From assembly GCF_003573695.1 (NCBI RefSeq), contig NC_039367.1:27986442-28050441 (forward strand): a stretch of DNA of 64,000 nt. The letters run 5' to 3'. The notes under the pieces are model-generated. The model was not told where the DNA came from. It ran no database searches and saw only the letters and a list, made by a program, of their open reading frames with translations. Below, piece after piece: positions 11,213-21,722 of the stretch (its first letter is position 1; every line of letters starts with the position of its first letter). The DNA is from Papaver somniferum. Lineage: Eukaryota; Streptophyta; Magnoliopsida; Ranunculales; Papaveraceae. Position numbers and translations under genes: made by a program.

Positions 11213-13590
11213 GCACCCGTCTGTTTTGCTCAGTGCTATCACCTTCACCCTCTTCCCATTCACGACCAGTTCTGAGAGTTTTATTTTCGGATTCAAAAGC
11301 AGCAAAGCTGGTCTGTTGTAGCTGTTGGTCAAGTCCAACGATGATAAAAACTCGAGCTTCATAATGATCGATGTCTGAGTTCAGAAAGAGAGTAGGGAAG
11401 AACGTATGGCCATGTTCAAAATATTAGGAATGGAGCTGACGATGATGATCACGACTGATGATGGTTATTCTCTGTGATGTTGCGAATGGTGATGCTCATG
11501 GGTTGAAGTAGTTGTCGTATCCGGAGAATGGTGTAGTTGCGGCACGAACAGAGTTGTGGTACGTTGGTTTAGTTCCATGTTGGCAATGGAGAATATTAAG
11601 GGAGAAGTCAGTTGACACTCAAAGTGAGAGATAATGCCATTAACAACTGCGATGAAAGTGTGGTTGTCTGAGTTCGAGTTGGTAGTATGCCAGCGATAGA
11701 AGACAAAGCTGGTGACCGAGAGAAGGCTTGGAAGTTGTTGGAGACTGGCAGCAATGAGGAGAGATAATGACAACCGTCGAGAATCAATGTTGATGCTGGT
11801 ACCATGGTAAGATACCAGTGAAGGTGATGACGAGGATGTTGATAAATACTTGTTGCTGCCATTGATCATTGGGTTACTGAAGAATGGAATTGAACTGTGT
11901 TTGTCGACGAAGCTAGGTTGGAGATGATGGCATAAATATAAGTCGAGCAGAGTATCAAGAAGGTTTAACGGTGACTGATTGAAAGAATGAAGTTGTTGGC
12001 TGCTGCTCGAGCCATTCATGGCAGTTGATGATAACTGTTGGTGATTCTAATGGCTGTGATTTTTATGAGTTGAACGAGCAAAACAGGGATGTGGTTTGAT
12101 TGTCGGTGAGAAAAAGAAGGAATCTGTAATGGAACTAGCTCGAGTTGGAAGATAATGATGGACATAGTTTTGCAGGGAAGATAAGGAGCTTTCACGGAGG
12201 GACTGGTATATGTGGATTTATTGGCTTGGGATTGAAAATTCAGAAGAATTGGAAACTCACGGTTACCAGAGTATCCGTGGATGGCTGGGTCGAGAAAAAA
12301 AAAATCCAGGGGAAAAATATTTTCACGGAGGTGAGAGTATCCGCGGAAGTTCTGGGAAGAAAACTAAAAATTCAGGGACTTCAAAATCTCACGAAGAATC
12401 ATCTGTCCGTGAACAAAATTGGGAACTTTATTTTTCACGGTGATGCGAGTGTCCCGAGATTTGATCAGGAAATATTTGCACTGTCAGTTTCTTAGAACTG
12501 ACAGGCTATTGAAAGTTGAGAGTATAAAGAAGCTTGACTGGACTTTACTATTTGCAAACCCATGAAGGCTGTTGGACGTGGGATTTTCTGGTATACACGA
12601 ATTTGTCCGAGTTTGGAAATGATTTGGCTAAGTTTTGGCAACCTAATTCGCACGGGAATCGGCAAGGGCGCAACTATAATTCGGACACCTATAAAAGAGA
12701 GTTTCTTTCAAGAAGTCTTTTAAAACTTTTAATCACGCCTTTGGAGAGAAGAATACAAGGAAAAAAAAGTTAGGGTTTTGGAGCGATTCCACCATCATAA
12801 CAATTCTCTTTCATTTTCTTAGATATTTAACATGGATGTTTTTACATCCATGAGTAGCTAACTCCATAATTGATTGAGGATGATTCTAATATATGGACTT
12901 GATTTGGATTAATATATGCATTTATTTTGAGTTCTTCAAATGATTATTGTTTGCTTCTACTTTAATGAATGTCTATGATTGATTAATTGATTGTTCTAGG
13001 TGGCCAACTATAGTAGTTTATTGATTATTTATTGCTAGTAAAGGATTAGGATATCTCTGTCATTGTTGAATAACCCATACACAAGTAGAAAACGTGAGAC
13101 TTTGCATAGGGATTCTGTGGAACAATCACATGTAGAACAACATTAGAAAGTGGACCTTGCACTAAGATTCTAACTACTAAGATTAACCGAAGTCATAAAA
13201 TATAAAGCATTCGACCAAGTTACACCTTGAGTGCGCTACTACTTGGTGGCTTGGACGAATAAAATATGATATTCGAGCGCTTCGGTATCCAGTGACCAAA
13301 GGACTTTAGGGTATAGCAATGCGCTAGTTGTTATTCCACGGTTGATAATAATCTATGATTAATAATGAATGGATGAATATATTAACTCATTGACGGTTTA
13401 GTAAGAACAGGGATTCCTCGATCATTTCTCTCAATTTCTTGCAACTTAATTATTTTTAATTGCTTAGATTTTTCTTTTCTCCTAAAATAAAAACCCTCAT
13501 TATGACACTTTTGAAAACTAAAACTTCCTGCTCTTCGTGGGAACGGACCTTGTTTACTGCTATATTATTCATTAGTAAAGTAGAATATAA
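11213..13590 (+). repeat. Decayed Gypsy-type LTR/leader sequence
   Basis: There is no intact gene in these 2.4 kb. Several features look like a plus-strand Gypsy LTR and leader: repeated CACGG/CCGTG motifs between 12190 and 12460, a TATAAAAG at 12690-12697, a GGGTTTTGGAG stretch after it, and the ATCCATGAGTAGCTAA stretch at 12846 that is common in plant Gypsy leaders. The ORFs of up to 184 codons on the minus strand (12019-11465) are rich in Ser, Thr and His and look like chance frames. LTR ends were not found. Confidence 0.45.
12690..12697 (+). promoter_or_regulatory. Possible LTR TATA box (TATAAAAG)
   Basis: A perfect TATAAAAG is followed by a purine-rich leader and GGGTTTTGGAG. It suits the promoter of the decayed Gypsy LTR around it. 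Motif only. Confidence 0.35.
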
Positions 13591-13599
13591 GTGAATTAC

Positions 13600-13760
13600 G
13601 ACACGCATCGGTTCTTTGATATCTGTCACAAGTTGTACAAAACACATGCGCATCTTTGAATAAAGTAGGCCAATAGAAACCACTTTCAAGTATCTTAAGA
13701 GCGGTTCTCTTTGCTCCAAAGTGTCCTCCACAAGCGAACGACAAAAAGACAATATAGATA
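13600..13760 (-). pseudogene. Gypsy integrase zinc-domain remnant
   Basis: The minus strand encodes a piece reading GGHFGAKRTALKILESGFYW followed by PTLFKDAHVFCTTCDRYQRT. This is the H2C2 zinc-binding N-terminal domain of plant Ty3/Gypsy integrase (second His and both Cys present). The first His is missing and the frame breaks on both sides. The DDE core is absent. It probably comes from an Athila/Tat-type element running against the LTR-like sequence next to it. Confidence 0.75.
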
Positions 13761-13810
13761 CAACAATCATTTATTACTTTCATTACAATTATCATCTGCT
13801 GTCTTTGCAA

Positions 13811-14550
13811 CTCAATTACAAATTAACTTTCATTTAATAATTCTCTTGAACACCTGCAATCTCTGTGGTTCGAACTCGTTCCGACTTTATTACACTTCTT
13901 TTATCTTTGATACTCTGAAAAAAGTGATCAGTTTTACAAGTTGTTAGTGGCATGTTTATCAACTTTGGATAGTCTATATAAGGCACAGTCTATGTATATA
14001 TTATGTATCAAGTTTACATAATATCCCTGCTTTCTTAGTTTGCATTTGGGTTGTCATGCATTCCAAATGGGCGTCTAAGTCCCATCAGATAAATTGGTAA
14101 TGTGATGCTTCTCGTTGTGAAGGAAAGAAAACAACTAAATTTAGCATTACATAGTACTTATACAAGTTAGAGTCTGAGAGACATTATGTCAAACAGTTAT
14201 GGAGCAATACATAGTTACATAAATTTACACAAACTAAAAGCCTACTAAATTAGTTCCGTTAAATAGACAAACAACAACAACCAAAGTATTTGATAAGAAT
14301 TTGGGTAACCATTACATTCACGGTCGAAAGCTCCGCTAGTTTTTTTTGCATCTTTTGAGAAATTTCCTCTTTTCTCTTCATTTTGATTGTTGATGTTAAA
14401 CCCCCTTCAAAATAATCAAAACGATAGATAAATAAAAGAGAAAATAACTCCATTGTTTGGAGTTGTTGATTAGCGGAAACTGAATTTTCCGAATCTAAAA
14501 AAAGTGGACATAGAAAGAAAAGTAACAATTCAAATTTACTACACCTATCG
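13811..14550. other. Intergenic, nothing recognised
   Basis: AT-rich sequence without a supported gene, RNA or terminal repeat. The 89-codon minus frame at 14528-14259 shows no recognisable domain. Confidence 0.5.
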
Positions 14551-14561
14551 GGGCTGGGAAC

Positions 14562-14669
14562 CGGGAAAAATCCCGTGCCTTACAACCCCGGGGACCCACC
14601 ACAAAAAATTATAGGGGTACTGTTTACCCCCCGTGGGACCCAAAAATATGTGAGATGTTGTGATCTCAC
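14562..14669. repeat. Three short GC-rich hairpins
   Basis: Three inverted repeats sit within 110 bases in a locally GC-rich patch: CGGGA/TCCCG (14562-14575), GGGGTA/TACCCC (14614-14630) and GTGAGAT/ATCTCAC (14650-14669). The patch differs in composition from both flanks and may be a transposon end or a subterminal region. Confidence 0.6.
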
Positions 14670-14853
14670 GGGATTTCCCTCCCCGGTAGATGTATCATTG
14701 TTGGAAAAATATTGGGTTTCCGTCAGAATTTTGGGTCAAAAGAGTTTAAATTCAAAGTGACGTGTTTCTGCTTTTTCTGTCAGGTTGTTTCGCCACATCA
14801 TCTGGCCGTTGAGTGGGGCGTTGAATAGGACTTAGTGTCGCATTTCCGTAATA

Positions 14854-15608
14854 CAGTAGAAACTCTTTTAATTAATACTCGGTTATTTAATAAACTCTTT
14901 TGAATAATATTTTTGGCCGGTTTCGAGTCGGGGACAACGTGCCAAATTAATAATTCGCTAAAATTATAAGATATACTTTTTTGATTACCTATGTAGTCCC
15001 CATATGAAATATAAATTAATAATGCATAATATATATATTCAATACATTAATGATTTATGAAGACTTTTTGAAAAATGATTTAGTTATCTTCTGTTTTTTG
15101 CTAAAATCAATATCACATTGAATTTCATCTCTAATTTTTTTTATCATTGCAAGAATTTTTGGTGTTGTTGGATTATCCTTCTTGTGCTTGAATAATGCTC
15201 TACAAATTTCATCGGTCATTGTTGATTTTTTAACACCTTTAAGATGAGAAGTCATATTTGGGTGTATAATTTGTTTGTGTTAGCAGTATGATTTCATATT
15301 GTATTTGTATAAAAAAAAATATTTGTTAGTAGTATGATTTCATATTGTATTTCTATATGAAATATTATTTTTTTGATAAAAATTTATTTAGAGAATATGA
15401 TTTGATATTGTGTTTATAAAAAATATGATTTAATATTGATATTGTGTTTCTATAAGAAATTAAAAATATGATTGAAGATATGATATGGTATCGTGTTTGT
15501 ATAGAAACTAATTATTTGATATGAAATTTATCCATCGGTTAATTAATATCTTGATAAATTAATAAATTTGGATGGCCCCGACAACATTAATTTATAGAGT
15601 TTCTACCG
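14854..15608. mobile_element. pogo/Emigrant-like TIR element (755 bp)
   Basis: The left end reads TACAGTAGAAACTCTTTTAA and the right end is its inverse (GTAGAAACTCTATAAATTAA on the minus strand, from about 15606). This closely resembles the CAGTAAAACCTCTATAAATT ends that I recall for Emigrant/Lemi1 elements of the pogo (Tc1/mariner) group. A TA precedes the left end and TG follows the right end, so the TA duplication is probably mutated. Five loose copies of a TATGATTTCATATTGT motif fill 15288-15510. The element ends about 130 bp before the SEH1 start codon. Confidence 0.65.
15055..15255 (-). CDS. 66-residue Lys-rich ORF inside the pogo-like element
   Basis: A lysine-rich frame in the centre of the TIR element. 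It ends QKITKSFFKKSS (Q55 to S66), close to the PCNA-binding PIP box (Q-x-x-hydrophobic-x-x-F-F). Q55, F61 and F62 fit, but the hydrophobic position is threonine (T58) with Ile just before it. Pogo transposases are known for a C-terminal PCNA-binding site, so this may be the last part of a transposase. No DDE core is present in the element. Function is not established. Confidence 0.35.
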   Translation of the reverse strand: MTSHLKGVKKSTMTDEICRALFKHKKDNPTTPKILAMIKKIRDEIQCDIDFSKKQKITKSFFKKSS

Positions 15609-17224
15609 TGGGTCAAAGACAATCAAACCGAGAAAAAACAAATAAACCGATAAACGTTTTTCTTCTTTCGTTTTCCTTTTAAACCTCGTTGTATCTCAGA
15701 CTGAAAATCAAATCAAAGATTTTAGACGGAAAAGTCATGGCAATGGAAAAATCACTGATAAATCTTGATGAAGGAACAATATGTTCATCATGTATAGTGG
15801 TCAAAGATTAGCAACTGGTTCACTTGATGGAACCATAACAATCTACGATTTAACGGAACCTGATTCTTCCTCTACATTCAATTCTTCTTCAAAATTCAAA
15901 GCATCTGAAGTCAACATAGACAAAGTTGTTTGGAGTCCACCTGAATATGGTGATGCAATTGCTTGTGTTTGTGGAGATGGAATTGTTTCTCTCTGGGAAG
16001 AAGTTTCAGAAGAAGGTAATGGCAAATCAAACCCGAATCGGTGGTGAATAACTGAGTTGACTCGTTTTTGTTTGATTTTGTTTTTTAGATGCACAATTAG
16101 TTCAGCGGAAGCTATGCAAATTGTTTGAGACAAATCATGAGATTCAGTTTGGGATTTCTTCAAGAAATTTGAAATTGGTGAGTGTTGTGTGTGTATGATT
16201 TTTGTTACAATTTCGTCCATGTAAATTTGAAATGATGTGTTGTGGTTGTTTTTTTGTAGGTTATGGCGTATTCGGATGGACAGGCGAAGGTTTACGAGAT
16301 GAATCACCCTTTGGAACTGCAAAAATGGCAACTTCCGTTATGTTTAACGAGCAATCAAGCTAAGCTATTTTGCCGTTCGTATGCTAGGAAAGCCGCTACT
16401 GCTATTACTGAAATGGGGGATATTGTTTTGTGTATAATTTGGTTAAGTTTGTCGTTTCCAGCCTAGAGAATGTTTGGTGAAAATTGCAGTTGTACTTAGC
16501 TTGTTAGTCACATTTTTTTTTCCTGTTTGTTTATATATTAACTATAATTCAATTTGTACCAGGCTGAGTTTCAGAATGTGGTTGATTCAGAGTCTGCATT
16601 TGAGAAACCGTCGTGCTTATCTGCATCAATCTCGTGGAATCAGCAGAGAGGTGAAGGGAATCATTTTGACTTTGTACTGGGTTTTAATTCTGATTTACCT
16701 CAATTCAACTCTTCTAAGGTAATCTTTTAGCTCTATAATGTACATCTACAAAGATCTTGATGCAATGCTAGTCTAAAGAAAGAAACCCTAAACTAAGTAC
16801 GAAAACAGCAAGAACATTCTTAAACTGTAAAACATTCCTAATTATATTATAAAATATTCCTAAAAGAGCATAATATGCCCTGCATCAGATCTTTTACTCG
16901 CGCTGTCTATTATTTCAGAGTCAATGATTTACACCCTGCTTGTTAACATGAATTAGATGATTGCACTATTGAAACTACAATCTGTAAGTTTACCCGCAGG
17001 ATAGTTTTGGTCCTGGAAAATTACTTGTTTCTGGCTTAGTAAATGGAAGTTGGCGATCCACGTACCAGAACCATGACCTAGGGATTTTAGGACTCTGTTT
17101 AGGATTCTGTTTGCCCGGGATCAAGGACTTAGTTGTTAGGACTTTGACCCCTAGGATCTATTAGTAAGTTAGTATTATTATATTTTTGCTTGTTTTCTTT
17201 CTGCTTTTGGTTTTGGTAACTTGT

Positions 17225-17290
17225 ATATGGGTTTTATATCTAGCATACCCCAACTTGTTTGGGACTAAAGGCTTGGTTGTTGTTGTACTA
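17225..17290 (+). repeat. SINE 3' end (Au-like) in SEH1 intron 4
   Basis: The stretch CCCCAACTTGTTTGGGACTA, then AAGGCTTGGTTGTTGTTGTA, is the conserved 3' end of the plant Au SINE family as I recall it. The pol III box A/B region is not visible upstream, so the copy is 5'-truncated or decayed. It lies in the 619-bp intron between exons 4 and 5. Confidence 0.6.
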
Positions 17291-17930
17291 TAAGATAAGA
17301 ATTCCTAAGAATAATGACACGATATGAAAGTATACAGGTTTGGGAATTTGATGAGGCTCATCAGCAGTGGTACCGGTTGCAGAGTTGGCACTGGGGGGAG
17401 ACAAGGGTGATCAAGTTTATTCTGTTGCTTGGGCACCCAATATTGGCAGGTAAGGGTATGCTACTAGGACTCAATGTGTCTGTTTCAGATCATTTGCGTA
17501 CCAACCTGTTGAGAGGGCAATGATCGTTAGTGTATGTCTTTCAGCAGCCATCACATCATGTGAAACAACACACATGATAAACAAGTGTATATTATTTGGA
17601 GGTAGCTTTGCTTAAAAACTAATACGAGTGACCCAAAAATTGTGATAAAACATGCATTCTAGGAACAGATAAGCATATGTTTTACTCGTTCACACCTCTT
17701 GTTTGTTATTCATACACGTGTTTTATCTGAAACCCACAGAACGATCAAGTTTGACCATGTCATAAACTGTTTTACAGGCCATACGAGGTAGTAGATGTTG
17801 CAACTCACAAGGGAATCGCAATGTGGCATCTAGGTCTGAACCCTGGGAGTGGTGGAAGGCTTTTTGTTGAGAAGGTTGCTTTGCTCTCAGGTCATGAAGG
17901 CGAGGTATGAATCATTAATAATAACCTTCC

Positions 17931-17954
17931 ACCCACCCACCCACCCACCCACCC
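17931..17954 (+). repeat. (ACCC)n microsatellite in SEH1 intron 6
   Basis: Six tandem ACCC units continue into a C-rich tract just after the exon 6 donor (17905). A likely length-variable locus. Confidence 0.9.
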
Positions 17955-18363
17955 TCCCCCTCAAGTTAGAGGAATTACCTAATTTGATGGGCATTGTTTT
18001 CGAGATCCCATTGCGTCTATATCTATTCTGAATCATTTCCATTGGCAACACACGTAAGTTAAACACGTCAAGCCCTTCAGCTATTTGTTCGCTTTAATCT
18101 ATGCAACCCCATGGTTTAGTCCTGGTCATGCATAGATGGTTTTTTCGTGAAGCTTCCTGTCATGCTGAAATGGTTTTCCTGAGCTTCCTTTAACAAGCAT
18201 GAACGTGATAGTTATTCCATTATATATGCTGTTGCATCTATGGCAGATGGAGTGGGATATGAGTGGAATGACACTGGCAACAACCGGAAGTGATGGTGTT
18301 GTAAGATTGTGGCAATCTAACTTGAACGGGGTGTGGCACGAACAAGCTGCTCTTGAAACCTGA

Positions 18364-18723
18364 TGCTCCGCACTTTACCTGATTCAAACCCTCATTTGCT
18401 ACTCACAATATGACCATTCAAAATAAAAAGATCCTAGTTTTATAAAACGAACGCAGAACAATTAACCTTCCTCATTCAATCAGTTTTGTACTAAAACACT
18501 GTTGTGATAACTAGTACGACACTGAATTAGCAAAACATAGGAAATCCTAATTTTACAAAACTAGTATATTGCAGAACAAGATGGAACTCTCAAAATTTTG
18601 AAAAACCTAGAAATCGTATGAAAAATGTAGAAGTAGTAATATTTGCAGATTCATTTTCAAACAGAGAATACTTGTGGTCGAGATACTTTCACAAGTAATA
18701 ACTTTCTTTTCCTCATTATGATC
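18364..18723. other. Tail-to-tail spacer between SEH1 and the F-box gene
   Basis: These 360 bp separate two convergent stop codons and should hold both 3' UTRs. I see A-rich stretches (18419-18430 and 18530-18620) but no clear poly(A) signal hexamer that I would assign. Confidence 0.5.
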
Positions 18724-19930
18724 TCAACTGCAGTCTGGAATGGTATCTATGTATTTGAAGGTGTCAAAGGTCTCATCATGTTGAAGCTGGACTCCTAGAT
18801 CCTTGATGAATGTTTTTCCATGGTGAACTAAATAAACTCTGCTTCCTTGACTCACCACGTATGCTGATTTCAAGTCCTCCCGAATGTCAGCCAGTAGCAC
18901 TTTGAAAATTGATCCACGGAAACCAAGTGCTGGAGATATCTGATGTAAATCAATAACATGTTTTGATTGCCACCCAGAATGGTCAAAGCTCATATCATAG
19001 ACCTGCAACATTCCACTTGATATGGAAATCTTAACGAGGATCAGGTCCCCCCTGGACTGATCAAAATAACCATTTGTGTAGCTCTGACCGATAACCAATG
19101 GTGAAGCCAATGGTGAAGCGACTGAGCTTAACTTTTTCCTGTCAATCTTATAGAAAACCACACTGCCATCTGTGTTTAACCAATTTACTGACTTGTTCCA
19201 GTAAACGCCAGGCTTCTTGAGAATTTTGTTGCTTGGAGCTATATCTAGGTGGTGGAGCGGCTTGCTTGAATAACATAATCTCCAAGTGTCAGTCTTTTGA
19301 CATATAAACTTCAATTCTGTAATTTGAGTTCAGATGATCCCTGTGACTCCAAATAGAGATAAGCTGGAAATATGAAGGGGACACGAGAGGATCAAAAGCC
19401 AAGGTTGTAGACATCTTCTGAACGTACCCCTCCAGTATAGTCCTATTACTCTTTTTCGCATTTCCATTTCCATTTCCTTCTCTCGCTGCCTCTGATGATG
19501 GAAACACCTTTGTCCCTGTTTTGGTGTTGACAACACACAAACCTGGTAGACATTCATTCCAGTCCTTTACCGGGATGCACAACATGAGACCATTTGATTC
19601 TTGTATAATGTCATAGTTGGGACCTAAAATGTTCTTTGGCTTTGCAGGTACTGAAGACAGGGGTAGATACACCTTATTGTGCTGTTTGTAGGTCAAGATT
19701 AGCCCTTTGGGCTTTAAAAATGCTGGTCTGAACACCCTTTCCCGGATGATGGAACTAAACTTTCTTGACACTGTTTTGTATGCTAGAATGTCCTTCATTG
19801 GCAACTTCTCCAGAACTGTCTTTAAGATGACTTCATGATCTGCTATCTGTGCTGGTATTGCTGATACTTGTTGTACAACTGGAACATGTTTTCTTGAGTG
19901 TTTACTACTTTTTTCTTTAACCTGATTCAT
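18724..19930 (-). pseudogene. F-box protein gene with one homopolymer frameshift
   Basis: Encodes a plant F-box protein, the substrate-binding subunit of an SCF ubiquitin ligase. Residues 31-70 form the F-box (VLEKLPMKDILAYKTVSRKF). A C-terminal F-box-associated region follows with IEVYMSK, TDTWRLC, GVYWNKSVNWLN and a sheet-rich tail ending IDTIPDCS. The two halves, 19930-19289 and 19314-18724, are in different frames. Removing one base from the four-A run (T run on the plus strand at 19295-19298) joins them into a protein of about 400 residues, the usual length. The rest is clean, so this may be a sequencing error or a very recent lesion. An upstream 5'-UTR intron and promoter are visible. 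Confidence 0.8.
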
Positions 19931-19940
19931 GTTTGACCCC

Positions 19941-20235
19941 TAAACAAAATACGTTCAAAATTAGGTTTCAATTGTTTTTCCACCCAAGAAAATGGGATTA
20001 AAATTATTAGGAATTTTAAGATTTACTAATCAAAATTAACAAGAATAATGGATAATCATATTTATCTATCTACCACAAATTAAAAACATTTCTAATAACA
20101 TCACAGGAAGGCTTATAATAGCATCAAGAAATGGATAATCATGATTAGAATTTGGGATCCTTAGAATTTTAGAGATGAAAATTAATCATCAAGAAACGAG
20201 GTGATAGAAGATGAAGAAGAAAAAGAACATTACCT
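19941..20235 (-). other. Probable 5'-UTR intron of the F-box gene
   Basis: On the minus strand a donor AAG|GTAATGTT lies at about 20235 and an acceptor TTTTGTTTAG at about 19941, just before GGGTCAAAC and the ATG. The interval is AT-rich as expected for a plant intron. Splicing is inferred only from the sites. Confidence 0.5.
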
Positions 20236-20641
20236 TCTTCTAATTGCCGATTGACTTCTTGAAGCAGAAAACCCGCGGTAACCTCAGAATCAAAACCCCA
20301 GAATTCCCTTGACTAGAAAATCTTCAGAGTAGGGTTTGTTATTGAAGGTAAGAAGAACTCGTAGCAGATGCAGAGGGGAGAAGAAGAAGAAATCAAGAAC
20401 CGCAATGTGACGGAATTTTAGTTTGGCTTTACAGTGATCTTAATTTCTCAAACTTGTTGAACAACGATACACCCAGAATCTTATTTCGATTTGAAATCTC
20501 CCAAGTAACTTTGTAACATAAAGGAAGGTTTTTTAACATACGGAGGAAGAAGATGATATGAAGAGTGCTTTAATGGCGGACGGGAAGAAACAGAGAAACT
20601 CTGTTTTGTGTTAAGAGACGACGGAAGGCAAAAAAGAGTTT

Positions 20642-20664
20642 GTGGGCCCTTTAAGGTTTATATA
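20642..20664 (-). promoter_or_regulatory. Core promoter of the F-box gene
   Basis: On the minus strand TATATAAA (plus 20657-20664) is followed by AAGGGCCCAC, which contains a TCP-type site II (GGGCCCAC, 20642-20649). The leader and 5'-UTR intron lie downstream. The start is expected near 20630. Confidence 0.5.
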
Positions 20665-20699
20665 CACCCCACGATATTTAAATTGGTCAATGAACTTTG

Positions 20700-21420
20700 A
20701 CTGGCTCTGGGGTGCATTTTTCCGGGCATCTTGCCCACCATTTTCTTTTTGTGTTCGATGAATTCGTATGTTCTCCGGTCAGCTTTTTATTATTGTTACT
20801 TTCAATTTTTATTATTTATCACTTTTTTCAATCACCAATTACTACTTTTTTCAATCACTAATTTCTTCTATTTCTTTGAATCACTAATTTCTTCCCTAGC
20901 TATAATTAGCGGCTCGAATGTGGAGATTTCAAAATGATACTTAGGGATATATGATATTCAATGTGTATTCGTCTTCATGGATATCACAGGATCTAAAAAT
21001 TGATCCAGTTTAAAAAATCGGATCTGGATTCTAACTATTTCGAATCCTAGTAGACAGGGAATTGGATTTGATAAAAAAATTCGGTATCCAACGGGACACT
21101 ATCTTTTTTTTTCTCTTTTTTATTAAAATATTTATACACCAAAAAAATCCAAAAATTTACAAGAAACTAGCTGTTAGCCTGCAAAAGATTGTGCTCCAAC
21201 TCCTTTATGGATATCTAAACCTAATCTAATGAAAGAAAATTGCGATTTTTAATATTAGCGTCATGTCTATCTATATAATTTTTCCACCTTAACAAATACT
21301 GTATAATTTCAAGACCAAGCTCACCTAAGGTAGTTAATGCCAAGATACCAAAACTATATCCGTTGGTTCTACACACATTAAGGTATTTACCCCTTTTACG
21401 CTCAACAACTTAAAGCAAAT
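20700..21420. other. Intergenic, nothing recognised
   Basis: AT-rich sequence with short T runs and a CACTAATTTCTT-type repeat near 20835-20895. No gene, RNA or terminal repeat that I can support. Confidence 0.5.
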
Positions 21421-21722
21421 CAAGACCCGATGTAAAAGCTTCTACACCACCCCTCCAAAAGGAGAAACCCCCGTCATATCCAAACAAGTGTCACGACCCT
21501 TCTTCCAATTGTAAACAAAAATGTCATATAGTCTGGAATAAGCGCCATCACGAGATAGAAAACCCAAAGACGCTTCAACTTTATGGTGCACCTATACCCT
21601 ATAACAAATATTCGCAAGGTATCCCGAACAAGATCATGTTTAAATTTGATTCCCACTTCGTTAGCACAATGTAAGGCCTGGTCACCATATATATCCATCT
21701 CTTTGTTACAATACAAACACAC
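21421..21722 (-). pseudogene. Retroelement C-terminal remnant (Cys/His and GRDTC motifs)
   Basis: The minus strand first reads CLYCNKEMDIYGDQALHC, a CxxC...HC cluster, then in another frame GRDTCLDMTGVSPF. Both match my memory of the C-terminal end of plant reverse-transcriptase-like proteins (the GDHALHC and GRDTCVDVTGVSPF signatures). At least one frameshift lies near 21580. No polymerase motif remains. A run of 13 A (minus strand) precedes it. Confidence 0.6.

Larger units (their letters stand above)
15737..18363 (+). pseudogene. SEH1: SEH1 nucleoporin-type WD40 gene, seven exons, damaged
   Basis: SEH1 is a seven-bladed WD40 protein of the Nup107-160 nuclear pore subcomplex. Exons by splice sites and homology to plant SEH1: 15737-16015, 16089-16177, 16260-16337, 16563-16718, 17338-17449, 17778-17904, 18247-18363. 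Recognised pieces include SLDGTITIYDL, YGDAIACVCGDGIVSLWEE, SSKVWEFDEAH, YEVVDVATHKGIAMWHLG, MEWDMSGMTLATTGSDGVVR and NLNGVWHEQAALET then stop. Lesions: one base is missing near 15791-15795, so the ATG frame stops after about 24 codons; exon 3 should splice after 16337, but the donor reads TTATGT instead of GTATGT; one base is missing at about 17370. Exon 7 also starts three codons late compared with the family, losing Val-Trp-Gln. Either a pseudogene or a consensus with uncorrected errors; the donor change favours a real pseudogene. Confidence 0.85.

Noticed and set aside
11465..12019. 184-codon minus-strand frame rich in Ser, Thr and His
   Set aside because: No recognisable domain, no splice signals, low complexity, inside decayed LTR-like sequence.
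12145..12495. 116-codon plus frame with repeated TVTRVSVDGW-like text
   Set aside because: The likeness comes from repeated CACGG/CCGTG motifs in DNA; overlapping frames are equally open.
15843..16331. 162-codon minus frame
   Set aside because: Antisense shadow of SEH1 exons 1-3 and their introns.
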